A stretch of 64,000 nucleotides of DNA from Candidatus Heimdallarchaeota archaeon (lineage in GTDB: Archaea; Asgardarchaeota; Heimdallarchaeia; Hodarchaeales; Hodarchaeaceae), in assembly GCA_020353515.1 (NCBI GenBank), contig CP070695.1:569622-633621 (forward strand), in the 5' to 3' direction. A program made the position numbers and the translations under genes. The notes under the pieces are model-generated. The model ran no database searches. It saw only the letters and a list, made by a program, of their open reading frames with translations, and was not told the origin of the DNA. Below are positions 50,509-60,358 of this stretch, piece by piece (within the stretch, counting starts at the first letter, position 1; each line of letters begins with the position of its first letter).

Positions 50509-51771
50509 ATGTGTTTTCCTTCCCTAATGATATCTTTAAATAATGACCAAGAGGAAGAAGAGCTTGGAGTATTTCTGAAAAGCAATCCTTTTCGCTCTAT
50601 TGATATAGAATTTTTTAAAATTTTGTTATTAAATAGGTTTTTTGTGTTGTCGGAACCCAACTATAGTTTCACAGATCGCATCAAAGCATCCTTACGGAAG
50701 AAGGTTGCAAAAGAGGTCGATTCCTTTCAAACTTTTGATCAAGAATATAAATTATCCTCTCATCCCATCAAAAAGACATTTATCGCGATTGGTAAACTGA
50801 ATAAGGTTCATAAAGGACGAATAGGGATTGCTGAGATAGCAGAAGAAGTAGAACTATCTGAGAATGATGTCGTTTTCATTATTCAAGAGTTTATTGAACA
50901 ACGGCTTATAGAGGGCTATATTGAAGAGAATCAAACCCCTGAAGACTTAAGTGATGACCTACTCGTTTTACAACAAGATTATTACTGGTGTCAAATCGAT
51001 CAAATGGAACATGATATCTTTGAGCTCCACTTTCAATGTACTCGTTGTCTTCGCTTTATTTGCAGTGATTGTTATCAGAAAGGAAACAGTGATACATGCC
51101 CCTATTGTTCTGGATCTCTCATACCTGTTCCACGAATATTTAAGAAAGACGATGTTCAAACAACCTATGCTCCAGATAATGTAAAAGCATCGTTAAAAGA
51201 CTATTACGAGACTCAAAGGTACAATGTTTCCCGACAAGGAGTTAAGGCGGTTTCACGAAGGGTTATTGATGATTTAAAAGGGCTAAATCTGAAAGAGCGG
51301 TTATCTTATTCCATATTAAAGACTAAGACACGAACATATTTGGATTATCGAAAACATGAGAAAGCAATCTCTGAAAATGAAAAGCTTGTTATCGATACGA
51401 TTTCAGCTCTGTACGAAATAGAAGAAAGAAGTCAAATTCCAGTCAAGAGAATAGCCATAATAGCAAAGCTGGAAATAAATTTAACACATGAAATTATTAG
51501 CCGATTGATCAGTCAACAATCACTCCAAGGATTTATAGAAACGAGTGGAACGTATGATACAATAGATGATGATGTGTTGATTCTTGGTTCTGATAAATAT
51601 CATTGTGAGATTCACAATGAGGATTTACCCGTTTCCAAAGCCCACTATCAATGTACTAATTGCTTCAGGGCAGTCTGTGAGAACTGCTATTCTGAGATGA
51701 AGGACCAAGGGATGGCTAATTGTCTATTCTGTGGGAGTAGCATGACTTTCTTCCCTGATAGCTTTTCATAG
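50509..51771 (+). CDS. Duplicated PCI-like winged-helix plus zinc-finger protein
   Basis: This 420-residue protein is made of two homologous halves. Each has a winged helix with PCI-like wording (GRIGIAEIAEEVELSENDVV and SQIPVKRIAIIAKLEIN), then an acidic strand (LSDDLLVLQQD and IDDDVLILGSD), then a treble-clef-like zinc finger. The fingers read WCQID, QCTRC, ICSDC, TCPYC and HCEIH, QCTNC, VCENC, NCLFC. Spacing resembles B-box or RING-like cross-braced fingers. A role in transcription or in the ubiquitin-like systems of Asgard archaea is possible but not shown. Starts at 50509 or 50527 are possible. Alone on its transcript. Confidence 0.75.
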   Translation: MCFPSLMISLNNDQEEEELGVFLKSNPFRSIDIEFFKILLLNRFFVLSEPNYSFTDRIKASLRKKVAKEVDSFQTFDQEYKLSSHPIKKTFIAIGKLNKVHKGRIGIAEIAEEVELSENDVVFIIQEFIEQRLIEGYIEENQTPEDLSDDLLVLQQDYYWCQIDQMEHDIFELHFQCTRCLRFICSDCYQKGNSDTCPYCSGSLIPVPRIFKKDDVQTTYAPDNVKASLKDYYETQRYNVSRQGVKAVSRRVIDDLKGLNLKERLSYSILKTKTRTYLDYRKHEKAISENEKLVIDTISALYEIEERSQIPVKRIAIIAKLEINLTHEIISRLISQQSLQGFIETSGTYDTIDDDVLILGSDKYHCEIHNEDLPVSKAHYQCTNCFRAVCENCYSEMKDQGMANCLFCGSSMTFFPDSFS

Positions 51772-51872
51772 TTTCTTTACTAGATTACACTAAGATTAAT
51801 AGTAAATCTCGTTAATTGAGCTGATGACTATTCCGATGGAAAAATTACATGTAACTTTTTGGAGAGGTTCTG

Positions 51873-53774
51873 TTGTCTTTAGGTAATGAATATAGAAAGT
51901 ATGAAAAACTGAAACAAGCTTACCCAGAAAAATTTGTATCGGAAAAAAAAATTTTTAGTAATATCCATCGGGGAGACCGAATTTTTATCTCAACTGCTTG
52001 TGCTGAACCACAATACCTGATTGGTGCTCTCGCTACATATTTAGAATCACATCCCAAGGCTTTTTTCGATGCAGAAGTGTTATCATGGTGGAACTTAGGA
52101 GTTGCTCCATATGCTGAAGCACGATACCAGCAAAATTTTCGATATAACTCTTTCTTTGTAGCAAATCCTACCAGAGATTCAGTAAACATTGGTTTATCCG
52201 ATTACACCCCCATTTTTCTTTCTAACACTCCAAAATTATTTTCTAATGGCCAAGTACCCATTGATGTTGCTTTAATACAGTGCTCTCCTCCTGATGACCA
52301 TGGTTATGTAAATCTAGGTGTTTCAGTAGATATTGTCAAAGCAGCAGTTGAAAATACCTCATTAATCATTGCTCAATTAAATTCATTCATGCCTCGTATT
52401 CATGGTGATGGCTTCATTGATGTTAATGAAATTGATTATTTCATAGTACACGATGAACCAATTCTTGAATATAATCCAGTACCAACAGATGAAGACTACT
52501 ATCTTGAAATTGCTTCAAAAATTGGTAATTATGTCGCACGTCTAATTCAAGATGGTGATACTATTCAAGTGGGTTATGGTTCTATTCCTGATGCCGTCTT
52601 GTCGAACTTAAGTGAAAGGGATCTTGGAGTCCACACGGAGTTAGTTTCGGATGGACTCATAAAATTGATTAAGAATGGTATCATTAACAATTCTAAAAAA
52701 ACACTCAATCGTGGTAAAACCATTGGATCCTTCTGTATGGGGAATAAAGATACCTATGAGTTTATACATGATAATCCTTCCATTGAACTTAGAAGGATAG
52801 ACTATACCAATGATCCTTTAGTAATTGCTCGTCATGATAACATGGCAGCTATCAATAGTGCCTTACAGATTGACCTTACAGGGCAAGCTTCGGCTGAATC
52901 AATAGGAAGAACCTTTTATAGTGGAATTGGAGGACAAGCGGATTTTATGCGTGGTGCTATTCTAGCTAAAGGTGGTAAGTCGATACTAACATTACAGTCT
53001 ACTGCTGGACATGGTAAAGTATCTAGAATTGTCCCATTCCTCTCAGAAGGGGCTGGTGTTACTCTTAATCGGGGGGATATTCATTATGTAGTAACAGAAT
53101 ATGGTATTGCATACCTGCATGGGAAAAATATTCGGGAGCGTGCTATGCAGCTCATTTCAATTGCCCATCCACGATTTAGGTCTGAACTCATAAAAAAAGC
53201 CAAGCAATTCAATCTCATTTATAAAGATCAAGCTTTTGTCCCTGGTAAGAAGGGGGAGTATCCTGAGCATCTAGAAACTTGGAGAACAACGAAGAAAGGG
53301 ATGGAAATTCTCTTAAGACCAGTAAAAATAAGTGATGAGCCATTACTCAAAGACTTCTTTTATGACTTAACTGATCAATCACTGTACCGTCGATTCATAT
53401 CTGTTCGAAAAGACGTTCCCCACAGTCGTTTACAGGATTTTTGCATAATAGACTTTTCAAAAGAAATGGTAATAGTCGCTGTAATTCAAGAAGAAGCACT
53501 AGAGACCGTTGTGGGCGTCTCTCAATATGGTATTGATACGAAGTCTCATACCGCTGAAGTTGCTTTTGTTGTGAGAGATGATTATCAAAATAAAGGGATT
53601 GGAAGTGAATTAGTACATTATTTGACATATCTAGCTAAGATGATTGGACTTTTAGGTTTCACAGCTGAAGTCCTTGTAGAGAATCGAGGAATGCTGCATT
53701 TATTCGAGAAGAATTTCCCTGACTTGAATAAGAGAATTGTCGATGGTGTGTATGAGCTAAAAATGCGATTTTAG
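51873..53774 (+). CDS. Acyl-CoA transferase/hydrolase (Cat1/AbfT type) fused to a GNAT domain
   Basis: This 633-residue protein has an acetyl-CoA hydrolase/4-hydroxybutyrate CoA-transferase part (1-460), with CSPPDDHGYVNLGVSVD, QVGYGSIPDAVL, GIGGQADFMRGA and VVTEYGIAYLHGK, and a C-terminal GNAT domain (about 470-633; VRDDYQNKGIGSELVHYL). It should move CoA between acids, possibly activating 4-hydroxybutyrate or similar. The GNAT part might acetylate itself or the partner synthetase encoded next. It starts at a TTG with GGAGAGG five bases upstream. Such fusions are known in bacteria; their control logic is not settled. Confidence 0.9.
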   Translation: MSLGNEYRKYEKLKQAYPEKFVSEKKIFSNIHRGDRIFISTACAEPQYLIGALATYLESHPKAFFDAEVLSWWNLGVAPYAEARYQQNFRYNSFFVANPTRDSVNIGLSDYTPIFLSNTPKLFSNGQVPIDVALIQCSPPDDHGYVNLGVSVDIVKAAVENTSLIIAQLNSFMPRIHGDGFIDVNEIDYFIVHDEPILEYNPVPTDEDYYLEIASKIGNYVARLIQDGDTIQVGYGSIPDAVLSNLSERDLGVHTELVSDGLIKLIKNGIINNSKKTLNRGKTIGSFCMGNKDTYEFIHDNPSIELRRIDYTNDPLVIARHDNMAAINSALQIDLTGQASAESIGRTFYSGIGGQADFMRGAILAKGGKSILTLQSTAGHGKVSRIVPFLSEGAGVTLNRGDIHYVVTEYGIAYLHGKNIRERAMQLISIAHPRFRSELIKKAKQFNLIYKDQAFVPGKKGEYPEHLETWRTTKKGMEILLRPVKISDEPLLKDFFYDLTDQSLYRRFISVRKDVPHSRLQDFCIIDFSKEMVIVAVIQEEALETVVGVSQYGIDTKSHTAEVAFVVRDDYQNKGIGSELVHYLTYLAKMIGLLGFTAEVLVENRGMLHLFEKNFPDLNKRIVDGVYELKMRF

Positions 53775-53900
53775 GAAATAACCAATTGATTAAAATAGTA
53801 GTATAGATGTGTATTCATACTACGAAATGAGCCTTTGTCTGAAGCGATCTGCTATAATCAGCTTCAATGTGCTCCCATTAGGTAAATTTTCGCCACACTG

Positions 53901-56060
53901 TTGCTGGTGGGTTCTAGACTGAAGGAAAAACCATCTATACAATATTTGTTTGAACCTCGATCCATTGCGATTATAGGATGCTCAACCAATCCCAATAAAA
54001 TAGGTTACAAAGTGCTAGATAACATTGTTTATAGTAAGTATCAAGGGAAGATTTATCCTGTAAATCCCAAGGGAGGAGAAATTCTAGGTATTCAATTATT
54101 TCGGTCAATAGAAGAAATTGATGGTGATGTTGACCTAGCTACAATCTGTATTCCAGCGAGATTTGTCTTTAATGCTGTTCAAGAATTAGCAACAAAGAAC
54201 TGCAAATTTCTATCAATCATTACATCAGGATTTTCTGAGATTGGTGACATTGAGGAGGAAGAGAAGATTGTAAGATTTGCACACGAAAATGGCATGCGTG
54301 TTTTAGGGCCTAATATTTTTGGGATTTATTCAACAAAATCACCAGTAAACGCGACATTTGGCGCCAAGGATATTGAACCTGGTCATGTTGCGATTGTCAC
54401 CCAAAGTGGTGCACTTGGTGTGGCTATGATTGGGAAGACCGAAACAGAAGGTATTGGCCTTTCAGCAATTGTTAGTGTTGGGAATAAGTCAGACATTGAT
54501 GAAGCTGATCTTATTGAGTATCTGATGAATGATGAATTAACAAAAGTTGTTTTACTATATATTGAGGGCATTAAAGAAGGAGAAAAACTAATTCGTATCC
54601 TCAGAAAAGCAACAAAAATAAAACCAATTATTATCATAAAATCAGGAAGATCTAAAAGAGGTGCACTTGCAGCAGCCTCACATACAGGTTCTCTAGCTGG
54701 TGAAGATAATGTCTTCTCTGATATAATGAACCAAGTTGGAGCTTTGAGAGCTTTAAGTGTTCAAGAAGCCTTAGATTGGGCAAAGTTTCTTTCTATTCAG
54801 CTTCGTTTGCCAAAAGGGGAGAATGCGGTTATTGTAACAAACGGGGGGGGAATTGGCGTCTTAGCAACAGATGCATGCGAGATGTATAAAGTTAATCTCT
54901 ATGATGATCAAGATGTACTAAAAGAAATCTTTGGACCTGTTACCCCCTCATTTGGGTCAACAAAAAATCCTGTTGACATCACAGGGGGAGCATCAAATGA
55001 TTTTTATGAACAAGCTCTCCAAGCTGCAATAGATAGTGAGGATATTCACTCAATTATTTGTTTGGGTTGTGAAACAGCTATTTTTGATTGTGACCAATTG
55101 TCCGCAGTTGTTCAAAAGAAATTTATTGAGGCCAAGCCAACCAAACCCTTAGTATTTTCATTTTTTGGTGGTTCTGATTTTGAACGTGGTCTTTTTAGTC
55201 TAAAAAGTCTGGGGGTTCCTATCTTTCCTGATGTTTATCAAGCAGTGTCATGCTTAGGGGCTGTTTATTCAAATTATCGTACACTATCTTATACAGAAGA
55301 ATTTGCTGAACACAAAGAACCAGAACTTAATATTGACATTTCAACAATTCAGGAAGTAATTCATGAGGTTAGGGAGAAAGGAAGACATTTCTTGTTAGTT
55401 CCAGAGGCAATGAGGGTGATGGAAGCTGCTGGAATTCCTATGCCTAAAAGCTATGTAGCAAAAAATATTAAAGAGGCTATCGAATTCGCAGAACAGATAG
55501 GATACCCTGTTGTAATGAAAATCGTTTCTAAAGACATAATTCATAAATCAGATGCAGGGGGCGTTGCTCTTAACTTAGAGAATCGAGAAGAAGTTATCGA
55601 CGCATATGAAGCTATTATGAATTCTTGTCTGAGTTATAAACCTGATGCAGAGATCCAAGGCGTTGAAATTGTAACCATGATTAAAATGGATGAGGCAATC
55701 GAAACCATAATTGGGGCACGTATTGACCCAATATTTGGCCTCACAGTCATGTTTGGTCTTGGAGGGATTTATGTCGAAGTGCTAAAAGATGTTGCATTTA
55801 GAGCTGTACCACTTACATGGAGAGACGCGAATGAGATGGTTAAACAGATTCGATCCTATCCGCTCCTATTAGGCGTACGTGGTGAAGCTAGGAAGGATAT
55901 TGAGGGCTGCATCGAGGTTGTAATGCGACTAAGCAAAATTATTCAAACAATTCCTGATATCTCTGACATTGAAATTAATCCCTGTTTAGCTTTTGAACAG
56001 GCAAAAGGCGTTCTCTGTGTGGATGCCCGAATTCTACTCACTCCTCCATCTATTAGGTGA
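53901..56060 (+). CDS. ADP-forming acyl-CoA (acetyl-CoA) synthetase, fused alpha-beta
   Basis: This 719-residue protein has three parts in the order of archaeal Acd: a CoA-binding Rossmann domain (1-130; SIAIIGCSTNPNKIG), a CoA ligase domain with the phosphohistidine in AASHTGSLAG, and a C-terminal ATP-grasp domain (about 485-719; HKSDAGGVALN and GARIDPIFGLTVMFGLGG). It converts acyl-CoA plus ADP and phosphate to acid plus CoA and ATP, the main substrate-level energy step of many fermenting archaea. The start is uncertain: TTG at 53901 or GTG at 53907. It follows the CoA transferase by 126 bp. Confidence 0.93.
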   Translation: MLVGSRLKEKPSIQYLFEPRSIAIIGCSTNPNKIGYKVLDNIVYSKYQGKIYPVNPKGGEILGIQLFRSIEEIDGDVDLATICIPARFVFNAVQELATKNCKFLSIITSGFSEIGDIEEEEKIVRFAHENGMRVLGPNIFGIYSTKSPVNATFGAKDIEPGHVAIVTQSGALGVAMIGKTETEGIGLSAIVSVGNKSDIDEADLIEYLMNDELTKVVLLYIEGIKEGEKLIRILRKATKIKPIIIIKSGRSKRGALAAASHTGSLAGEDNVFSDIMNQVGALRALSVQEALDWAKFLSIQLRLPKGENAVIVTNGGGIGVLATDACEMYKVNLYDDQDVLKEIFGPVTPSFGSTKNPVDITGGASNDFYEQALQAAIDSEDIHSIICLGCETAIFDCDQLSAVVQKKFIEAKPTKPLVFSFFGGSDFERGLFSLKSLGVPIFPDVYQAVSCLGAVYSNYRTLSYTEEFAEHKEPELNIDISTIQEVIHEVREKGRHFLLVPEAMRVMEAAGIPMPKSYVAKNIKEAIEFAEQIGYPVVMKIVSKDIIHKSDAGGVALNLENREEVIDAYEAIMNSCLSYKPDAEIQGVEIVTMIKMDEAIETIIGARIDPIFGLTVMFGLGGIYVEVLKDVAFRAVPLTWRDANEMVKQIRSYPLLLGVRGEARKDIEGCIEVVMRLSKIIQTIPDISDIEINPCLAFEQAKGVLCVDARILLTPPSIR

Positions 56061-56066
56061 ATTAAA

Positions 56067-57104
56067 TTGAAAAAAATTATTATGGCAAGTACAAGTAAAG
56101 AAGCAGGTAAAACAAGTATTATTGTAGGTTTAGCTAAAGCTTTAAATAAAAAAATTGGCTATATGAAGCCCTTTGGCGATCGCCTCCTCTATCAAAAGAA
56201 ACGTCTTTGGGATTATGATTCTGCTCTAATCACAAACGTGTTAGAGTTAGATGAAACACCAGAGGATATGTCGCTTGGTTTTGCTCACTCAAAACTTCAC
56301 TTCATGTATGATGAATTATCTACAAAAGAGAAGTTACAAGAAATCACAAATAATGTTAGTAGAGATAAAGACATCATTTTTATTGAAGGTGGGAGAAACT
56401 TGAGTTATGGCCGTTCAGTTCATCTTGATCCTTTAACTGTAGCGAGGAGTACAGGAGCTCAATTAATCTTGGTTTTTAGTGGCCCTGACGAATCGATCAT
56501 CGATGATATAACCTTTTTCACTAAATGCGTCAATACACAAGATGTTGATTTTCTCGGTGTTATTATAAACAAAATTAAAGACATTGAAAACTTTAAGGAG
56601 CTTCATTTAGATACTTTTAACGAATTAGGCGCAAAGGTTCTTGGAATTATACCACACAAGAAAGAATTAACTCATTTTTCCATGGATTATCTAAACCGAT
56701 CCTTGATGGCAAAAATTCTTGCAGGTGAAAAGGGTCTTCAAAATAAAGTCGAACGCGTTTTTGTTGGTGCAATGTCAGCTGCTCATGTCACTAAAAGGCC
56801 ACTTTGGTCTTTAGAAAACAAGTTAATTATTACTCCCGGTGACCGCGCTGATATGATACTTGCTGCCTTAGAATCATCTACTGCAGGGATTGTTCTTACC
56901 AATAATATACTCCCCTCTGATCCAATTATTGAATCAAAAGCTAATATGGCAAATATCCCATTACTATTGGTTTCGACAGATACTTTTGCCACAGCGAAAC
57001 ACATTGATGATATGGAGATTACATTCACCAAAGATGAAACAGATAAGATCACCTTACTAGAAGAACTCGTAAAAGAGAATATAGATTTAAGTGTCTTCTT
57101 CTAA
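56067..57104 (+). CDS. BioD-like ATPase with DRTGG domain (phosphotransacetylase-family accessory)
   Basis: This 345-residue protein has an N-terminal P-loop of the dethiobiotin-synthetase type (IMASTSKEAGKTSIIVGLAKAL), with EGGRNLSYGRSVH and VIINKIKD further on. The C-terminal half is a DRTGG-like domain (HVTKRPLWSL, ITPGDRADMILAALES). This arrangement is the N-terminal part of long bacterial phosphotransacetylases, without the catalytic Pta domain. It lies 6 bp after the ADP-forming synthetase and starts at TTG, so it probably regulates that enzyme. The role is inferred. Confidence 0.85.
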   Translation: MKKIIMASTSKEAGKTSIIVGLAKALNKKIGYMKPFGDRLLYQKKRLWDYDSALITNVLELDETPEDMSLGFAHSKLHFMYDELSTKEKLQEITNNVSRDKDIIFIEGGRNLSYGRSVHLDPLTVARSTGAQLILVFSGPDESIIDDITFFTKCVNTQDVDFLGVIINKIKDIENFKELHLDTFNELGAKVLGIIPHKKELTHFSMDYLNRSLMAKILAGEKGLQNKVERVFVGAMSAAHVTKRPLWSLENKLIITPGDRADMILAALESSTAGIVLTNNILPSDPIIESKANMANIPLLLVSTDTFATAKHIDDMEITFTKDETDKITLLEELVKENIDLSVFF

Positions 57105-58459
57105 GTTGAGTAAAAGCTTGCCAAAATCTGTTTCAATTCCTTCTCTGATCGTTTGAGTCCCGTTATATCCATACCAGAACTGAGGGCCCCTATAATCTTT
57201 TCATTCTCATCCTCTATAATCATATTCCGCCATGAGATGACTCTTTCTTCCCCATTTTTTGTTAATATGATGTTCTCACCAATATCAATTTCATCAATTT
57301 CCCCTCCCATTAAGGATTCAAATAATTCTTTCTCGTAGGTTCTCATGTCCTCTGGTATGACCGTATCAAACCAGTTCTTTCCGATAATCTCCTCCTCTTC
57401 ATATTTTATTGTGTCACAACCTTTTCTATTGATGAGTGTAACCCTTCCCAAGGCATCTAACGCAATAATAGTAACTCCGACAATATCCAGATACATTTGA
57501 GCTAGCTTCTCCCCTTTTTGAATTTCCTCCTCCATTTTTGTGAATAAGTTTTTAAATCGTGCTTCACTCGCTGCCAACAAGGCATTGAATCGGGTTTCAC
57601 TTACAGAAGCATCTTCTGTTTTTGAAATATCTAGAAAAGCGATAACATGCCCAAGGATCTCATTCTGATTATCTCCTATAGCTTCAATTACCAATTCAAC
57701 AGGAAATTCTGTCCCATCTCTTCTCTGGAACATTTTCTTGACTTTATGACCTGACACTTCTCCTTGAAGGAGAAGACTTTCAATCTTCCTTCCCATCAAT
57801 TCATCTACTTTGTAACCTAACATTTTTGCAGCAGCAGGATTAACATGAGTAACCTTTTCATTGTTATTTAGACTATAAATTCCTATTCCAGTGTAATTGA
57901 GAATATTTTCTAAACGTCGAGAGCGGATTTTTCCTATCGTTGCTTGTTTTTCAAAAACATTTTTCTCCTCCATCTGTTTAGTGATGTCGCAGAATAATGT
58001 AACGAATTGTCCTTTAGATGGACTAAAAACACAAATTGAAAACCATTTTTTCAACGCTGCAGAATATTGTTCTAATGTTGTTGATCGTCTATTTAAAGCA
58101 ACATCTCCAAAAATCTGAATCCAATCTTGAAGATCATTCTCTATACCAGGAAATACTTCTGATATTCGGTTTCCTACTATTATATCTCTATTAATACCCA
58201 TTATCTTTTCAAATGTTTCATTAACCTCTAGAAAGATAAAATCAGATGGCTTTTCATCCTGTATTATGATTTTGTAATGTGCATATCCTATTTCCATATT
58301 GTCTATGATGTCATGATATGTTAATTCCCTCTTTTTCAGGTTTTCAATATCCTTATTTTTCTGACTTAGAAGATTTTCAAGTTCATGAATACGGTTATTT
58401 AATCCACTTATTTGGTCTGTTATTTTGTCTTGAGTAATGTTATTTGTTTTGTTAGTCAT
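57101..58459 (-). CDS. PAS-domain sensor protein without an output domain
   Basis: About 452 residues: an N-terminal coiled coil (about 15-45), then three PAS domains at roughly 50-165, 185-300 and 320-440, each ending with the typical DIT/DIS motif (FCDITKQ, AFLDISKTE, GMDITGLKRSEKEL). It ends just where a histidine kinase would begin, so the partner kinase is missing or this is a stand-alone sensor. The ATG at 58459 with GGAAGA upstream is chosen over the TTG at 58471. It ends convergent with the DRTGG gene, overlapping by 4 bp. Confidence 0.85.
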   Translation of the reverse strand: MTNKTNNITQDKITDQISGLNNRIHELENLLSQKNKDIENLKKRELTYHDIIDNMEIGYAHYKIIIQDEKPSDFIFLEVNETFEKIMGINRDIIVGNRISEVFPGIENDLQDWIQIFGDVALNRRSTTLEQYSAALKKWFSICVFSPSKGQFVTLFCDITKQMEEKNVFEKQATIGKIRSRRLENILNYTGIGIYSLNNNEKVTHVNPAAAKMLGYKVDELMGRKIESLLLQGEVSGHKVKKMFQRRDGTEFPVELVIEAIGDNQNEILGHVIAFLDISKTEDASVSETRFNALLAASEARFKNLFTKMEEEIQKGEKLAQMYLDIVGVTIIALDALGRVTLINRKGCDTIKYEEEEIIGKNWFDTVIPEDMRTYEKELFESLMGGEIDEIDIGENIILTKNGEERVISWRNMIIEDENEKIIGALSSGMDITGLKRSEKELKQILASFYST

Positions 58460-58471
58460 TTGTTCTTCCAA

Positions 58472-58813
58472 AGTTACTCATCTTCTTTTTAAGCTTGTTT
58501 GACATCTGAAAGGATAAAGAAACAGGAATTCATCAAAACAACATTTGTAGTAGTAACTAGAAGAATAGTGAATCTGCTTCTTATTAAGGGTGATCTTTTG
58601 ACTTTGTGATTTTTTCCCTTTTTTACAAACTAGAATTTGTACTACTTTGTTGTTCCTAAATCTAGATAAAATGTAAGAGGGGGATAAAATAAAAATCAAA
58701 TGGTAAATTTTTAGCAAGATATGTTAAAGATATTTCTCTATTTTTCTTTCTTAGTTATTTTTTGTCAATAATTGATTTCGTAGCTGTTTTCAGTATTTTT
58801 TACAGTATTATAT
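58472..58813. other. Intergenic stretch with no supported gene
   Basis: This region holds the promoter of the PAS gene (ribosome site GGAAGA at its left end) and the 3' end of the beta-lactamase-like gene. Nothing else can be supported; the only longer open frame (58478-58717, leftward) has no ribosome site and low-complexity residues. Confidence 0.5.
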
Positions 58814-60235
58814 TCAGAAGAAATTATCTTCCCTTCTTTTCCTTTTATGCTTACGAAATTTTATGAAAGTGACCTGTAAAACAATAGTAAAGCTAAAAAT
58901 AAAAAAAGAAAATCCTGAAGTCTTTTCAGGGAGAGAAGAACTACTAACACGAAGCCCCTCTTTGTACAAGAAATCAAAAATTCCCCATTCGTTAGCAAAT
59001 TCAGGCACATAGAGGAATCCCTGATTGATAAGAAGGATCACCCCAAGCTCTACATCCTGATTAAAGAACATTTGAGAGTTAAATCCATATGTTCTCCCAC
59101 CATGCCCTTGTAAAGGTTGTAAAAAAGTTTCGCCATCAATTTCTACATTATTGAGCAAATTATTCATCCACCCATATCCATAACTGTCATATGTTCTCCC
59201 CCCGTAGAACGCTTGACTCGTATTGTGCATAAGATGTATACTCTCTTCGGATAAAATTCTGTTGTCTTTATACATACCCTTATTCATGTGGGCTATTAAA
59301 TAATGGCCTAAATCAGTTGCTGTTGAGCGTAAAGCACCTGCTCCAAATTCATCTAAGTTAAAGTGAGGATAATTAAAATCATCATTTTCATCGGTTGGCA
59401 AATCAAATATGTTTCTGTCATCGGGAATCCATTCATTCGGAGAAGCTAATTCATCAGCAGAATAAGACTGATAAGTATAATGAGTTTTCGTCATATTCAA
59501 CGGATTAAATATATTAGATTGTAAATACTCTTCAATCGTTTGATCAGATATCAGCTCAACTAAATAAGCTAAGAGATCATATCCTAAGTTTGAATAAGTT
59601 AAGTATCTGTCTTGTACCCCAGGAGCCCTTGTTGACCATACTTCAGAAGTGTTCTCTGATAATAGTACATCATCAAGCCAAGCTGGAAAAGTGGGTAAGG
59701 TTTCATTACTTAAACCAAGTTTTTGATCCATATCATTGAAAACATAGGATTGATAGTGTACTCCCCCTCTTTGTAGACTTGATTGATGTAAAAGCAATTG
59801 GCTAAAAGTAATTGGTTTATCGGGGTAGTTGGGGTTTCTTAACGAAAAGGGAAGGAAATCATTGACATCATCATCTAGGTCAAACAAACCTTGTTCATAC
59901 ATTTGAAGTAACGCCGTTGCTATGAATGTTTTGGTAATACTAGCAATTATAAACGCAGTATTCACGTTAGAGTTTTCACCATACCCTTTTGACCATATTA
60001 TACTATCCTTATAAACCACACATGCTGCTAAGGTTGTAATATGCCCTTCTAGCATAAATTGAGTTATAGTATCATCTATGCTAGAATTAAAAGCTTGGTT
60101 ATCATCCACCTGAAGGGAATTTGCTGATGGATTATAGTTTGGGTCATAAGAATTTAAAACGGAGGCCATTCCATTACTAAACGGAATAAATGCGAAAATT
60201 AGAATTAGTGAAGTAATTATTACCATTTTTTTCAT
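58814..60235 (-). CDS. Serine beta-lactamase-like protein, secreted and membrane-tethered
   Basis: This 473-residue protein has an N-terminal signal peptide (about 4-24) and a C-terminal membrane helix with basic tail (RKHKRKRRED). The class C penicillin-binding-protein-like domain lies between. The active-site serine and lysine are in ASITKTF (S99, K102), the tyrosine in TYSNLGYD near residue 217, and the third motif in QGHGGRTYGF near 374. Archaea do not make murein, so these proteins (PF00144) are likely peptidases or esterases acting outside the cell. Transcribed alone; upstream lies a decayed block. Confidence 0.92.
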   Translation of the reverse strand: MKKMVIITSLILIFAFIPFSNGMASVLNSYDPNYNPSANSLQVDDNQAFNSSIDDTITQFMLEGHITTLAACVVYKDSIIWSKGYGENSNVNTAFIIASITKTFIATALLQMYEQGLFDLDDDVNDFLPFSLRNPNYPDKPITFSQLLLHQSSLQRGGVHYQSYVFNDMDQKLGLSNETLPTFPAWLDDVLLSENTSEVWSTRAPGVQDRYLTYSNLGYDLLAYLVELISDQTIEEYLQSNIFNPLNMTKTHYTYQSYSADELASPNEWIPDDRNIFDLPTDENDDFNYPHFNLDEFGAGALRSTATDLGHYLIAHMNKGMYKDNRILSEESIHLMHNTSQAFYGGRTYDSYGYGWMNNLLNNVEIDGETFLQPLQGHGGRTYGFNSQMFFNQDVELGVILLINQGFLYVPEFANEWGIFDFLYKEGLRVSSSSLPEKTSGFSFFIFSFTIVLQVTFIKFRKHKRKRREDNFF

Positions 60236-60358
60236 TTTTTGAATTCATCCTAACCGATTTATCGAAAGATTGAAGCAGGCAAGAGCTTTATAAAACCTAC
60301 TTTTTTGGAATTACACCTAAAATACGTAAATACATAGAGTATTACAGTAAGTTCCAAG

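Noticed and set aside
50509..51771. Ubiquitin E3 ligase
   Set aside because: The zinc-finger spacing is only RING-like and no ubiquitin, E1 or E2 gene is in the window; kept as a hypothesis, not a call.
58478..58717. Leftward open frame of 79 codons before the PAS gene
   Set aside because: Low-complexity residues, no ribosome binding site, no recognisable domain; likely chance.
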